This document shows, piece by piece, positions 37,793-45,484 of a stretch of 64,000 nucleotides of DNA; within the stretch, counting starts at the first letter, position 1; the number at the start of each line of letters is the position of its first letter. This stretch comes from Myxococcota bacterium (GTDB taxonomy: Bacteria; Myxococcota_A; Bradymonadia; UBA7976; UBA1532), in contig CAUJDF010000069.1 in assembly GCA_963169045.1 (NCBI GenBank), positions 141,846-205,845 on the forward strand. Direction: 5' to 3'. The notes below the pieces were generated by a model. The model saw only the letters and a list, made by a program, of their open reading frames with translations, made no database searches and was not told where the DNA came from. The position numbers and the translations under genes were made by a program.

Positions 37793-39996
37793 CGACGACC
37801 GAGGCCCAAGGCGAGGAGCGTGCCCGGCTCGGGCACTACCTCAACGCGGTCTGGAAGCACAAGTGGCTGGTGCTGGGCTTCGTCGGCCTGGTCATGACCG
37901 GCACGGTGCTGTTCACCCAGCGCCAGGCGCGCGTCTTCGAGGCCACCACGAGCGTGGTGATCAGCCCGAGCGCGCCGCAGATCCTCGCCTCGGGCCGCGA
38001 GATCACGCCCCTCGGCACCGGCAACTACTGGCACACCGCCGAGTACTTCGAGACGCAATACCGCATCATCAAGAGCCGGCAGGTCGGCAAGATCGTGGTC
38101 GATCGGCTCGGCCTCGACCGCGACCTCGACTTCCTCGGCATCAACGACTTCGAGGACGCCGAACAGAAGGCGAGGGCGCTCGCGTCGGCGGACGCGGTGA
38201 CGCTCCTGACGGCGCGCATCTCGGTGGAGCCCGTCGAGGAGAGCCACGTCGTGCTCGTGAAGGTGCGCGACCGCAATCCGGAGCGCGCCGCGAGGCTCGC
38301 CGACGCCGTGGCCGAGGCCTACCGCGACTCCAACGTCGACGAGAAGGTCTCCAAGGCCGGCGAGGCGGTGGTCTGGCTGAACCAACAGGCGGCCGAGGCG
38401 GGCAAGAACCTGCGCGACGCCGAGGACGCGCTGCTCGCGTTCAAGCGCGAGAACGAGATCCTCAGCGCCTCGCTCGGCGACAAGCAGAACCTGGTCAGCG
38501 CGAACCTGCAGGACGCCCAGAAGCGACTGAGGGACCTGCGCGACGAGACCGGGCGGCTGAAGTCGATGCGCGACCAGCTCGCCCGGGCGGGGGCCGAGGG
38601 CTCGACGGGCGTCGCGCTCGAGCAGGTGCTCGACAACGGGCTGATCCAGCGCCTGAAGGAGTCGCTCGTCCAGCTCGAGAACGAGCGCCGCGATCTGCTC
38701 AAGCGGTACCTGGAAGGGCACCCCGACATCGAGACGGCCGACGCGAAGATCGCGCGCGTGAAGTCGGCGATCGCCGAAGAGGTGAAGAGCGTCCGCGAGG
38801 CGCTCGAGCGCAAGTATCAGGTGGCGCTCGAGGCCGAGCGCAGCCAGGAGGCGGAGGTCCGCTCGATCGAGAAGCAGGCGGGGCAGCTCGGCGCCAAGGA
38901 GCTGACGTACCTGCGGCTCGAGGAGGCCGTCCGGCAGAAGAAGGCGCTGCTGACCTCGCTCCAGGACCGGCTGACCGAGGCGGAGCTGCAGGCCAAGCAG
39001 CGCGCCAACAACGTCAGCATCCTCGACCGGGCGTTGGTCCCCACGGTGGCCGCGTCGCCGCGGCTCTTCGTGAACCTGAGCGTGGCGATGGTGCTGGGGC
39101 TCCTCGGCGCGCTGGGCCTGGCGCTGCTCGTCGACAGCCTGGACGCCTCGGTGAAGAGCCAGGAGCAGATCGAGCAGCTGGGGCTGACGTTCCTCGGCAT
39201 CATCCCGACGGTGCGCGGCCTCAAGGGCGTCAAGAAGCACCGCTTCGAGGGCACAGGCAACGTCAACCCCGACCGCTATGTGCTCGACCACCCGCACAGT
39301 ACGGCGGCGGAGTGCGTGCGCACCATTCGCACGAACCTGCTGTTCATGGCGCCCGAGCGCGAGCTCAAGACGTTGCTCATCGCCAGCGCCGGTCCGCGTG
39401 AGGGCAAGACGAGCACCTCGGTGAACATCGGCGCGACGATGGCGATGTCGGGCGGGCGGGTGCTGCTGATCGACTCCGACCTGCGCCGCCCGCGCCTGCA
39501 CCGCATCTTCGACATGACCAACGACGTGGGTCTGACGAACCTGATCATGGACCCGAACGTCGAGGTGAAGTCGGTGGTGCGGCCGAGCCGCATCGAGGGC
39601 CTCGACATCCTGTGCACGGGGCCGCTGCCGCCCAACCCCGCCGAGTTGCTGCACACGCAGGCGTTCAAGCGCACGATCGCCCGTCTGCAGGAGCAGTACG
39701 ACCGCGTGATCTTCGACTCGCCCCCGCTCCTGGCGGTGACCGACGCGCAGATCATCGGCCAGCTGTGCGATGGCGCGGTGCTGGTGGTGCGCGCCAACGA
39801 GACGAGCCTCGACATGGTGCGCAAGGCGTCGCGCCTCCTGAAGGACGTCAACGTCAACATCCTCGGGACGCTGCTCAACAACGTCGACGTCACCCGTCGC
39901 GGCTACGGGCAGTATTACTACCGCTACTACCGGCGCGACGGGGGCTACTACCCCGAAGGCGAGGGCACCAGCGCCGCCGCCGAGACGAACAGCTAG
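37789..39996 (+). CDS. Wzc-type polysaccharide co-polymerase and BY-kinase
   Basis: A 735-residue inner-membrane protein. The first transmembrane helix is near residues 25-45 (KWLVLGFVGLVMTGTVL), the Wzz domain with long periplasmic coiled coils runs to about 415, and the second helix is at about 425-445 (LSVAMVLGLLGALGLALLVD). The cytoplasmic kinase has Walker A SAGPREGKTSTS, Walker A' VLLIDSDLRRPRL and Walker B RVIFDSPPLL. The tail YGQYYYRYYRRDGGYY is the autophosphorylated Tyr cluster. Such proteins control chain length and coordinate Wzy polymerase with OPX export. It ends on a CTAG shared with the stop codon of the convergent gene. Confidence 0.93.
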   Translation: MTTTEAQGEERARLGHYLNAVWKHKWLVLGFVGLVMTGTVLFTQRQARVFEATTSVVISPSAPQILASGREITPLGTGNYWHTAEYFETQYRIIKSRQVGKIVVDRLGLDRDLDFLGINDFEDAEQKARALASADAVTLLTARISVEPVEESHVVLVKVRDRNPERAARLADAVAEAYRDSNVDEKVSKAGEAVVWLNQQAAEAGKNLRDAEDALLAFKRENEILSASLGDKQNLVSANLQDAQKRLRDLRDETGRLKSMRDQLARAGAEGSTGVALEQVLDNGLIQRLKESLVQLENERRDLLKRYLEGHPDIETADAKIARVKSAIAEEVKSVREALERKYQVALEAERSQEAEVRSIEKQAGQLGAKELTYLRLEEAVRQKKALLTSLQDRLTEAELQAKQRANNVSILDRALVPTVAASPRLFVNLSVAMVLGLLGALGLALLVDSLDASVKSQEQIEQLGLTFLGIIPTVRGLKGVKKHRFEGTGNVNPDRYVLDHPHSTAAECVRTIRTNLLFMAPERELKTLLIASAGPREGKTSTSVNIGATMAMSGGRVLLIDSDLRRPRLHRIFDMTNDVGLTNLIMDPNVEVKSVVRPSRIEGLDILCTGPLPPNPAELLHTQAFKRTIARLQEQYDRVIFDSPPLLAVTDAQIIGQLCDGAVLVVRANETSLDMVRKASRLLKDVNVNILGTLLNNVDVTRRGYGQYYYRYYRRDGGYYPEGEGTSAAAETNS

Positions 39997-40409
39997 CGAT
40001 TGCTCTCACCCTCGCCGTGGGTCGGGCGCCAGGTCGCGAGGTTCTCCTCGTTGGGCGCGAGCGGGTGCTGGTCGTAGCGCACCCCGTATTCGATGCGCTC
40101 GCCGGCGTCTTTCCAGTCGTTCTTGCCGTCCTGGTACCAGAAGACCTTGTCGTAGCCGAGCTCGTCCAGGCGGTCCGCCGCGAGGCGTCCGACCTGGGCC
40201 GCGGCTTCGAGGCCGTACACGACGATGGGGCGGTCAGTATCGGGGAGCGTCGACTCGACCCGGGCGTCGAAGTCGTGGTCGAAGGGGATGCTGATGGCGC
40301 CGGGCAGGTGCCAGTCCTCGTAGATGTCGCCGCCGTCCACCTCGACGAGCACGAGGTCGGGGGCGTTGCGCATCAGCTGGATGAGCTCGGTCCGGTCGAT
40401 GGTCCTCAT
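39993..40409 (-). CDS. rhodanese-fold protein lacking the catalytic Cys
   Basis: A 138-residue single-domain rhodanese-like protein (LVEVDGGDIYEDWHLPGAISIPF at residues about 20-42 is the CH2A-like motif). The active-site loop, normally PIVVYCxxGxRS, reads PIVVYGLEAAAQV, so the catalytic Cys is Gly and the anion-binding loop is lost; sulfur transfer is not expected. The C-terminal part KVFWYQDGKNDWKDAGERIEYG is intact. The protein may bind a partner or be a regulatory remnant. It is convergent with wzc, sharing the four bases CTAG at the stops. Confidence 0.8.
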   Translation of the reverse strand: MRTIDRTELIQLMRNAPDLVLVEVDGGDIYEDWHLPGAISIPFDHDFDARVESTLPDTDRPIVVYGLEAAAQVGRLAADRLDELGYDKVFWYQDGKNDWKDAGERIEYGVRYDQHPLAPNEENLATWRPTHGEGESNR

Positions 40410-40506
40410 CGGTGCGCCTCCTCTCCCGCGGAATCAGGCAATCCCCGTGCCCTCGTGGCGGGCCGCGGCGCGGCGCGCGGCGGCGTCGCGGATTGCCCCG
40501 ATGCGG

Positions 40507-41445
40507 TCAGAAGAGGAAGGCGGAGACGGCGGTGAACTCGAGGGCGGCGGAGACTTGGGTACAGAGGCCGTCCTCGCCGGGAGCCAGGTCGACGGCGCTG
40601 CCGAAGACGGCGCGGATGGCCGGCAGGACGCTCTGGTCGTCGTTGGCCGCGATGGCGCCGACGCGGTAGAGGTCCTCGAGGGGGATGCCGCCGCCGAACA
40701 CCCCCTCGACGAGGCCACCGTCGGGCGTCAGGCGCGCGCGCAGTCGGGCGTTGCGGACGGAGAGGTCGTAGCGCAATCCGAACGCGAGGATGGGCAGGCG
40801 GCCCTCGAACGGGCCGGCCTCGATCCAGCCGTCGACGATGTGCGCTTCGGGGGCGAGGCTCTCGGGCGAGTCGGCGTGCAGGTCGAACGTCTGGCCGGAG
40901 AGCAGCCGGCCGTCGGTGCCGAGCAGCGGCTCGCCATCGCCGGCCCGCAGGCGCATCGTGACGTCGTCGTCGTTCAACAGGTCGTCGACGCCGTCGATCT
41001 GGACCATGAGCAGCAGGCCGCCCTCCTCGATGAGGCTCTGGCCGAGGCTCTCGGCGGCGCCGAGGCCAGCGGCGCTGAAGAGGGGGACGAGGCGTGCGAG
41101 CGCGTTGTCGATGCCGGGCGTGCCCTCGGGGGAGCGCAGGTCGGCCTTGTTGCAGCCGTCGGCGTCGCGGGCGTCGCTGACGCGGCCGTCCACGTCGAAG
41201 CCGGGCGCGACGCCGGGCGCGGTCTCGGTCGCGAAGCCCAGCGTATCGATGACGGAGAGGCGCGGGAGCGCCGGGACCGGCGCGGCGTCGGGCGGCGCCG
41301 CGTCCGCCTGAGGGGGGAGGCCGCAGTCGCCGTCGGCCTGCTCGGCGCCGCAGGGCGCCGCGTCGGGCACGGCCGCCTCCTCGGACGTCGACTCCTCACC
41401 ACAACCCGCGAGCAGCAGGCACAGGGCGATGCGGCGCACGTTCAC
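40507..41445 (-). CDS. lipoprotein with Asp/Ala-rich linker, unknown function
   Basis: A 312-residue lipoprotein (RRIALCLLLAGC lipobox, Cys at about residue 15) with a short Asp/Ala/Pro linker and a mostly beta domain, IDTLGFATETAPGVAPGFDVDGRVSDARDADGCNKADLRSPEGTPGIDNALARL, repeated in style in proteins of this locus in other myxobacteria. It contains five or more cysteines. GTG 41445 overlaps the stop of the DUF1552 gene (GTGA), so it is the third gene of that operon. It may be the secreted substrate or partner of the DUF1552/1592 pair. Confidence 0.7.
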   Translation of the reverse strand: MNVRRIALCLLLAGCGEESTSEEAAVPDAAPCGAEQADGDCGLPPQADAAPPDAAPVPALPRLSVIDTLGFATETAPGVAPGFDVDGRVSDARDADGCNKADLRSPEGTPGIDNALARLVPLFSAAGLGAAESLGQSLIEEGGLLLMVQIDGVDDLLNDDDVTMRLRAGDGEPLLGTDGRLLSGQTFDLHADSPESLAPEAHIVDGWIEAGPFEGRLPILAFGLRYDLSVRNARLRARLTPDGGLVEGVFGGGIPLEDLYRVGAIAANDDQSVLPAIRAVFGSAVDLAPGEDGLCTQVSAALEFTAVSAFLF

Positions 41446-42731
41446 ACCTCGATGGCCGAGAGGCCGTCGCGGACCTCGCCGACGTCGGCCCCGAACGAGG
41501 CCGCCTCGACGCCGACGGCGCGGATGATCGACAGGATGGCCTTGCCGGCGTTCTCGGCGCCCGCCGAGCGGAAGTGGATGCCCGTCCGCAGCTTGCCGCC
41601 CGCCGAGCCGCCGATGAGGATCGGGAACTCGTCGAGCGAGTGCGTGCGTCCGAGCGAGATGTCGGAGGTGCCGAGGACGGCGCAGTGGTCGAGCAGCGTC
41701 TCGTCGCCCTCGGGGATGCGCTGGATCGCACGCAGCAGCGTCGCGTAGGCCTCGACGCATTGGCGCGTGATGGCGAAGACCTCGGGCTGATCCCCCGGCT
41801 CGTCGTGCGTCAACTGGTGGTGGCCCGAGGTCGCGCCGGGGAACAACACGTTGCCGACCGGCTCGGTGAACCAGTTGCTGAAGACGCGGGTCTGGTCGCA
41901 GGCGAGCGCCAGCGCGATGAGCTCGCAGAAGGCCTCGTTCTTGGCGGCGAGCTGGGGGCGGCCCTCGATGTCGGGGTATTCGGCGGCAGGCTCGTCGGGG
42001 CGTGCGCACGAGGCGAGGTCGGGCGGGTCCATCTCCAGCGCGGCCAGGCGCATCTCCAGCGCGCGGACGCCCTCGGCGTGCTGGTCGAGGCGCTGGCGGT
42101 CGGCGCCGCTCACATTCATCTTCAGGCGCCGCAGGTCGTCGTTGACCGCGTCGAGCACGCTGCGGCGGAGCGCCAGCGTCGGATCGACGATCGGCTCGTC
42201 CCCCGGCAGGCGGAAGCCCGCGCCGAAGACGCGCTCGAACAGCGCGTGCGGCGACGTCTCTGGCGGGTTGCGGCTGTGCGGGCCGTTGAACGAGTGGCCC
42301 TGGCCGGCCTCGGCGCCGAACTCGAGCGACTTGAAGCGCGTCGCCCCGCCGAGCTTCGCGGCGATGACCTGGTCGACGGACGGCACCGAGAACGTCTCGT
42401 TGTCGTACGGATCGATCAGCGGCGCGCCCGAGAGGATGCCGGCGGCGCCCGCGAAGTGCGGCACGTTGTTGGGCACGCCGAGCTGCATGCCGGTGACCAC
42501 CGAGACGCGGTCGCGCAGGTCGGCGAGCGGCTCGAGCAGCGGCGAGGGCGTCCAGCCGGCGCCCTCGCTCGGCGGGATCCAGCGGTCCGGCAGGACGCCG
42601 TTGCCCCAGAAGAACAGGCCGAAGCGGCGGGGGAACCCGGCAGCCTGGGCGCGCGCCTCGAGCCAGGGCAGGCCGAGCGTGACCACCGCGCCGCCGAGCA
42701 TGCCGCGGAGCATGGAACGTCGCGTGATCAT
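41442..42731 (-). CDS. DUF1552 protein, Tat-exported
   Basis: A 429-residue DUF1552 family protein, a sulfatase/phosphatase-like-fold family of unknown function that is almost always encoded beside a DUF1592 (PSD1-type) protein in Planctomycetes and Myxococcota. The N-terminus TRRSMLRGMLGGAVVTLGLPWLEARA is a twin-arginine signal. FGLFFWGNGVLPDRW and SGHHQLTHDE are characteristic. ATG 42731 overlaps the stop of the upstream DUF1592 gene (ATGA), and the stop overlaps the next gene (GTGA). Confidence 0.88.
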   Translation of the reverse strand: MITRRSMLRGMLGGAVVTLGLPWLEARAQAAGFPRRFGLFFWGNGVLPDRWIPPSEGAGWTPSPLLEPLADLRDRVSVVTGMQLGVPNNVPHFAGAAGILSGAPLIDPYDNETFSVPSVDQVIAAKLGGATRFKSLEFGAEAGQGHSFNGPHSRNPPETSPHALFERVFGAGFRLPGDEPIVDPTLALRRSVLDAVNDDLRRLKMNVSGADRQRLDQHAEGVRALEMRLAALEMDPPDLASCARPDEPAAEYPDIEGRPQLAAKNEAFCELIALALACDQTRVFSNWFTEPVGNVLFPGATSGHHQLTHDEPGDQPEVFAITRQCVEAYATLLRAIQRIPEGDETLLDHCAVLGTSDISLGRTHSLDEFPILIGGSAGGKLRTGIHFRSAGAENAGKAILSIIRAVGVEAASFGADVGEVRDGLSAIEV

Positions 42732-44371
42732 TCGGCAACCTCCGCGACGGTGCGGAAGGCGTCGCTGGTGGCGATGTCGCGGACCAGGCCGAGGACGCGG
42801 CGCCCGCGAGCGTCGAAGCGATCGCCGAGGGCGCGGACCGTCGCGGCATCCTCGCGGCCCGCCGTGCGGCCGAGCGCGTAGCTGTACAGCTTGCGCGCGA
42901 AGCAGCGAGGGAAGCGCGGGTCGTCGGCGATGACGTCGGCCAGGTCGGCGGCGTCGGCGAAGGGCGTCCCGTCGAGCTCGCCGGCGGTCTCGATCAGCGC
43001 GCCGTTGTCGGTCTCGCGCGCGCGGCCGATGCCGTCGAAGCGCTCGAGGCCGAGGCCGATGTGGTCGGTCACCGTGTGGCAGCTGGCGCAGTTGGGGTCG
43101 AGCATGTGCACCTCGAGCCGCTCGCGCAGGGTGCGCGCATCGGGCGAGGGCTGCGGGATGGCGGTGTTGAGGTTGGCGGGCGGGGGCGGCATGTCCTCGC
43201 AGAGCAGCGCCTCGCGGACGAAGATGCCGCGGAGCGTCGCCGAGCTCGAGGTGGGGTGGGCCTGGCCGGCCAGGAAGCTGACCTGCCCGAGGAAGCCGCG
43301 GCGCTCGCCGTCGGGCGGCAGCTCCACGCGGCCGAAGCCCTCTCGGACGGTGGCCGGCACGTTGTAGATGGCCGCCAGCCGCCGGTCGACGAAGGTGGTG
43401 CGCGTGCGCAGGAGCTCGCGCAGGTCGGCGTCCTGGGTGAAGACGAGGTCCTCGGCGACGCGCAGCGTCTCCTCGCGGGCGGACTGGCCGAGGTCGGACG
43501 CGTAGTGGCGGAAGATGTTGGGATCCTTGCGCAATCCGGCGAGCTCGTCGAGGCCGAGCCACTCCTCGAAGAAGTTGCGTACGGCCTCGCGGGCGCGCGG
43601 ATCGGCCAGCAGGCGATCCACCTCGCGGCCGAGCCCCTCGGGGGTGTCGAGGTCGCCGCGGGCGGCGGCGTCGAGCAGGGCATCGTCGGGGCCCGCGTTC
43701 CACAGGAAGAAGGCGAGGCGCGTGGCGAGCTCGTACGGGCCGAGCCGTTGACCGTCGCCGATCTCGACGCGGTAGAGGAAGTGGGGCGACTGGAGCAGGC
43801 GCGCGAGCGCGTAGCGGGCGCCGGTCAGGAAGTCGCCGCCGCCGCTGGCGAGGCCGAGCGCGACGACCGCCTCGACCTCGTCGGCGGCGAGCGGTCGTCG
43901 CCAGGCGCGGCGGCCGAAGCGCTCCACCAGCTGCCGCATGCACGCGGCGTCGTCCGGGCCGCGCGGCGCGCAGGGCAGGACGCGGGCGCGGCGCTCCGGC
44001 GTCGACAGCACCTGCTCGGCGAGGCTCAGCGCCGCCTGTTCGTAGATCTCGACGCCGCGCGAGGAGATGGTGCTGGACGCGGCGCCGACGGCCACGAGGC
44101 CGTCCGCCTTCGAGTCGGGCTCGAGCGTCGGCGGCTGGACGACGTCGGCGCCGACCAGATCCCGAATCGTGTTGCGGTACTGCGCCTGCGTGAGCCGGTT
44201 CAGCGTCGGCGCGAGCGCGGGCGCCTCGGGCAACGGAGCCGCGTCCGCCGACGCGGCGTCGGGCGGCGCGGCGTCGGGCGACGCGACGAACGCGTCGGGA
44301 CCGGGGCCGCCGTTGACGCTCGAGTCGCAGGCGGACGCCACCAGCAGCGCGAACAACCAACCTCTCCGCAC
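42728..44371 (-). CDS. DUF1592/1588/1585-family lipoprotein
   Basis: A 547-residue lipoprotein with a lipobox VASAC followed by an Asp/Ala/Pro linker. Domains in order are DUF1587/1595 (LNRLTQAQYRNTIRDLVGAD), DUF1592 (LATRLAFFLWNAGPDDALLDAA...RDPRAREAVRNFF-like segment), DUF1588 (RRGFLGQVSFLAGQAHPTSSS) and DUF1585 at the end. CASCHTVTDHIGLGLERFD (about residues 425-445) is a CxxCH heme-like motif. In this family heme binding is suspected but not proven. GTG 44371 begins a three-gene operon with DUF1552. A divergent promoter region lies just upstream. Confidence 0.85.
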   Translation of the reverse strand: MRRGWLFALLVASACDSSVNGGPGPDAFVASPDAAPPDAASADAAPLPEAPALAPTLNRLTQAQYRNTIRDLVGADVVQPPTLEPDSKADGLVAVGAASSTISSRGVEIYEQAALSLAEQVLSTPERRARVLPCAPRGPDDAACMRQLVERFGRRAWRRPLAADEVEAVVALGLASGGGDFLTGARYALARLLQSPHFLYRVEIGDGQRLGPYELATRLAFFLWNAGPDDALLDAAARGDLDTPEGLGREVDRLLADPRAREAVRNFFEEWLGLDELAGLRKDPNIFRHYASDLGQSAREETLRVAEDLVFTQDADLRELLRTRTTFVDRRLAAIYNVPATVREGFGRVELPPDGERRGFLGQVSFLAGQAHPTSSSATLRGIFVREALLCEDMPPPPANLNTAIPQPSPDARTLRERLEVHMLDPNCASCHTVTDHIGLGLERFDGIGRARETDNGALIETAGELDGTPFADAADLADVIADDPRFPRCFARKLYSYALGRTAGREDAATVRALGDRFDARGRRVLGLVRDIATSDAFRTVAEVAE

Positions 44372-44399
44372 CTGCGCCCCCGTCCCGCCGAGATGTCGA

Positions 44400-44428
44400 A
44401 TTGAAGCAGAACCGCAACGGTCGTTCAA
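44400..44428 (-). promoter_or_regulatory. candidate promoter for the DUF1592-DUF1552 operon
   Basis: On the reverse strand TTGAAC (44428-44423) and TTCAAT (44405-44400) have a 17-base spacer, with the start codon about 29 bases further. Each hexamer matches the sigma-70 consensus at four of six positions. Confidence 0.4.
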
Positions 44429-44452
44429 CCGATGCACCGCCTCGGTTACACT
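44424..44452 (+). promoter_or_regulatory. candidate promoter for the secreted esterase, possibly leaderless
   Basis: TACACT (44447-44452) lies six bases before the ATG at 44459, and a weak TTCAAC (44424-44429) is 17 bases upstream, overlapping the opposing -35. A transcript from here would start at or next to the ATG. No ribosome-binding site precedes that ATG. Confidence 0.35.
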
Positions 44453-44458
44453 GCCGCA

Positions 44459-45427
44459 ATGCGACGAGGTGCGTGGTGGGTGGCGGCGCTGCTGGCCTGT
44501 GAGGGCGGCGCCGGAGACGGCGGGAGGACGCCGGACGCGGCGGTGGCGGCCGACGCGGCGAGCGCGGACGCGGCAAGCGCCGACGCGGCGGTGGCGGCCG
44601 ACGCGGCGAGCGCCGACGCGGCGAGCGCCGACGCGGCGGTCGCGGACGCCGCGCCGCCGGACGCGGCCCCCGAGGCGCCCTTCGGCGGCGCGCGGCCCGC
44701 CCGGGTGTTCCTGCCGGCGGGCCACGACCCTTCGCGCTCCTGGCCGCTGGTCGTCGTCCTGCACGGCTTCCGCGCCAGCGGAACCCTCATCGATCGCCAG
44801 CTGGGCCTGAGCCGCCGTGTCGACGACGACGGCTTCCTCCTGGTCGTGCCCGAGGGCGAGAAGAACGCCGACGGCTTCCAGCGCTGGAACGCCCACGGCG
44901 ACGGCCCCGACGACGTCGCCTACCTGACGGCGCTCGTCGACGAGGCCGTCGCCCGCTACGGCGCCGACCGCGGGCGGGTCTATGTCGTCGGCCACTCCAA
45001 CGGCGGACACATGGCCTACAAGCTCGCGTGCCTCGTCCCCGGGCTCGTGACGGCGATCGCGCCCGTCGCCGGGGCCCTGTACGAGGACGGGCCGTGCGAC
45101 GACGGGCCGCCGGTGGCCGTGCTGCACATCCACGGCGACGCGGACACCCAGGTCATCTACGCCGGGACGGATCGCTACCCGCCGGCCGAGGAAGTGACGG
45201 CGGACTGGGCGGCGCGCAACGCCTGCGGCGAGCCCGTCGAGAGCGGGCCCTTCGACCTGGACGTGGGCCGACCCGGCGCCGAGACGCGCGTGCGGACGTG
45301 GTCCGGCTGCGCGGCGGGGGCCGACGTCGAGCTGTGGCGCGGCCAAGGCGTGGGGCACCTGAACACGCCGACGGCCGAGGGGACGCGCCGCATGGTCGAG
45401 TTTCTGTTGCGGCACCGGCGCGAATAG
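44459..45427 (+). CDS. secreted alpha/beta-hydrolase, PHB depolymerase/LpqC-type esterase
   Basis: A 322-residue lipoprotein-like protein (MRRGAWWVAALLAC, then an Ala/Asp repeat linker to about residue 72) with an esterase domain of the LpqC/feruloyl esterase/poly(3-hydroxybutyrate) depolymerase group. The oxyanion strand is VVLHGFRASG, the nucleophile elbow GHSNGGHMAY, the acid HIHGDADTQV and the catalytic His GVGHLNTP. Four cysteines probably form disulfides outside the cell. The substrate (acetylated polysaccharide, feruloyl ester or polyester) cannot be told. It is divergent from the DUF1592 operon. Confidence 0.83.
   Translation: MRRGAWWVAALLACEGGAGDGGRTPDAAVAADAASADAASADAAVAADAASADAASADAAVADAAPPDAAPEAPFGGARPARVFLPAGHDPSRSWPLVVVLHGFRASGTLIDRQLGLSRRVDDDGFLLVVPEGEKNADGFQRWNAHGDGPDDVAYLTALVDEAVARYGADRGRVYVVGHSNGGHMAYKLACLVPGLVTAIAPVAGALYEDGPCDDGPPVAVLHIHGDADTQVIYAGTDRYPPAEEVTADWAARNACGEPVESGPFDLDVGRPGAETRVRTWSGCAAGADVELWRGQGVGHLNTPTAEGTRRMVEFLLRHRRE
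44534..44645 (+). repeat. 48-base tandem repeat encoding an Ala/Asp linker
   Basis: Two nearly identical 48-base copies (44534-44581 and 44582-44629; two base differences) and the first third of a third copy encode DAAVAADAASADAASA twice plus DAAVADA. The unit is a multiple of three, so copy number may change without frame loss. It links the membrane anchor to the esterase domain. Confidence 0.85.
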
Positions 45428-45484
45428 GCTGCGGATCCGGGCCGCCGAACGCGCGTGCAGTGTCGCAGGTGGACGGGGGCGGCG

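Noticed and set aside
42728..44371. Calling the DUF1592 protein a true cytochrome c
   Set aside because: One CxxCH motif is present but family members are not proven to bind heme and no maturation genes are nearby.
44534..44645. CRISPR-like tandem repeat
   Set aside because: No spacers; the repeat is contiguous, in frame and codes for an Ala/Asp linker.
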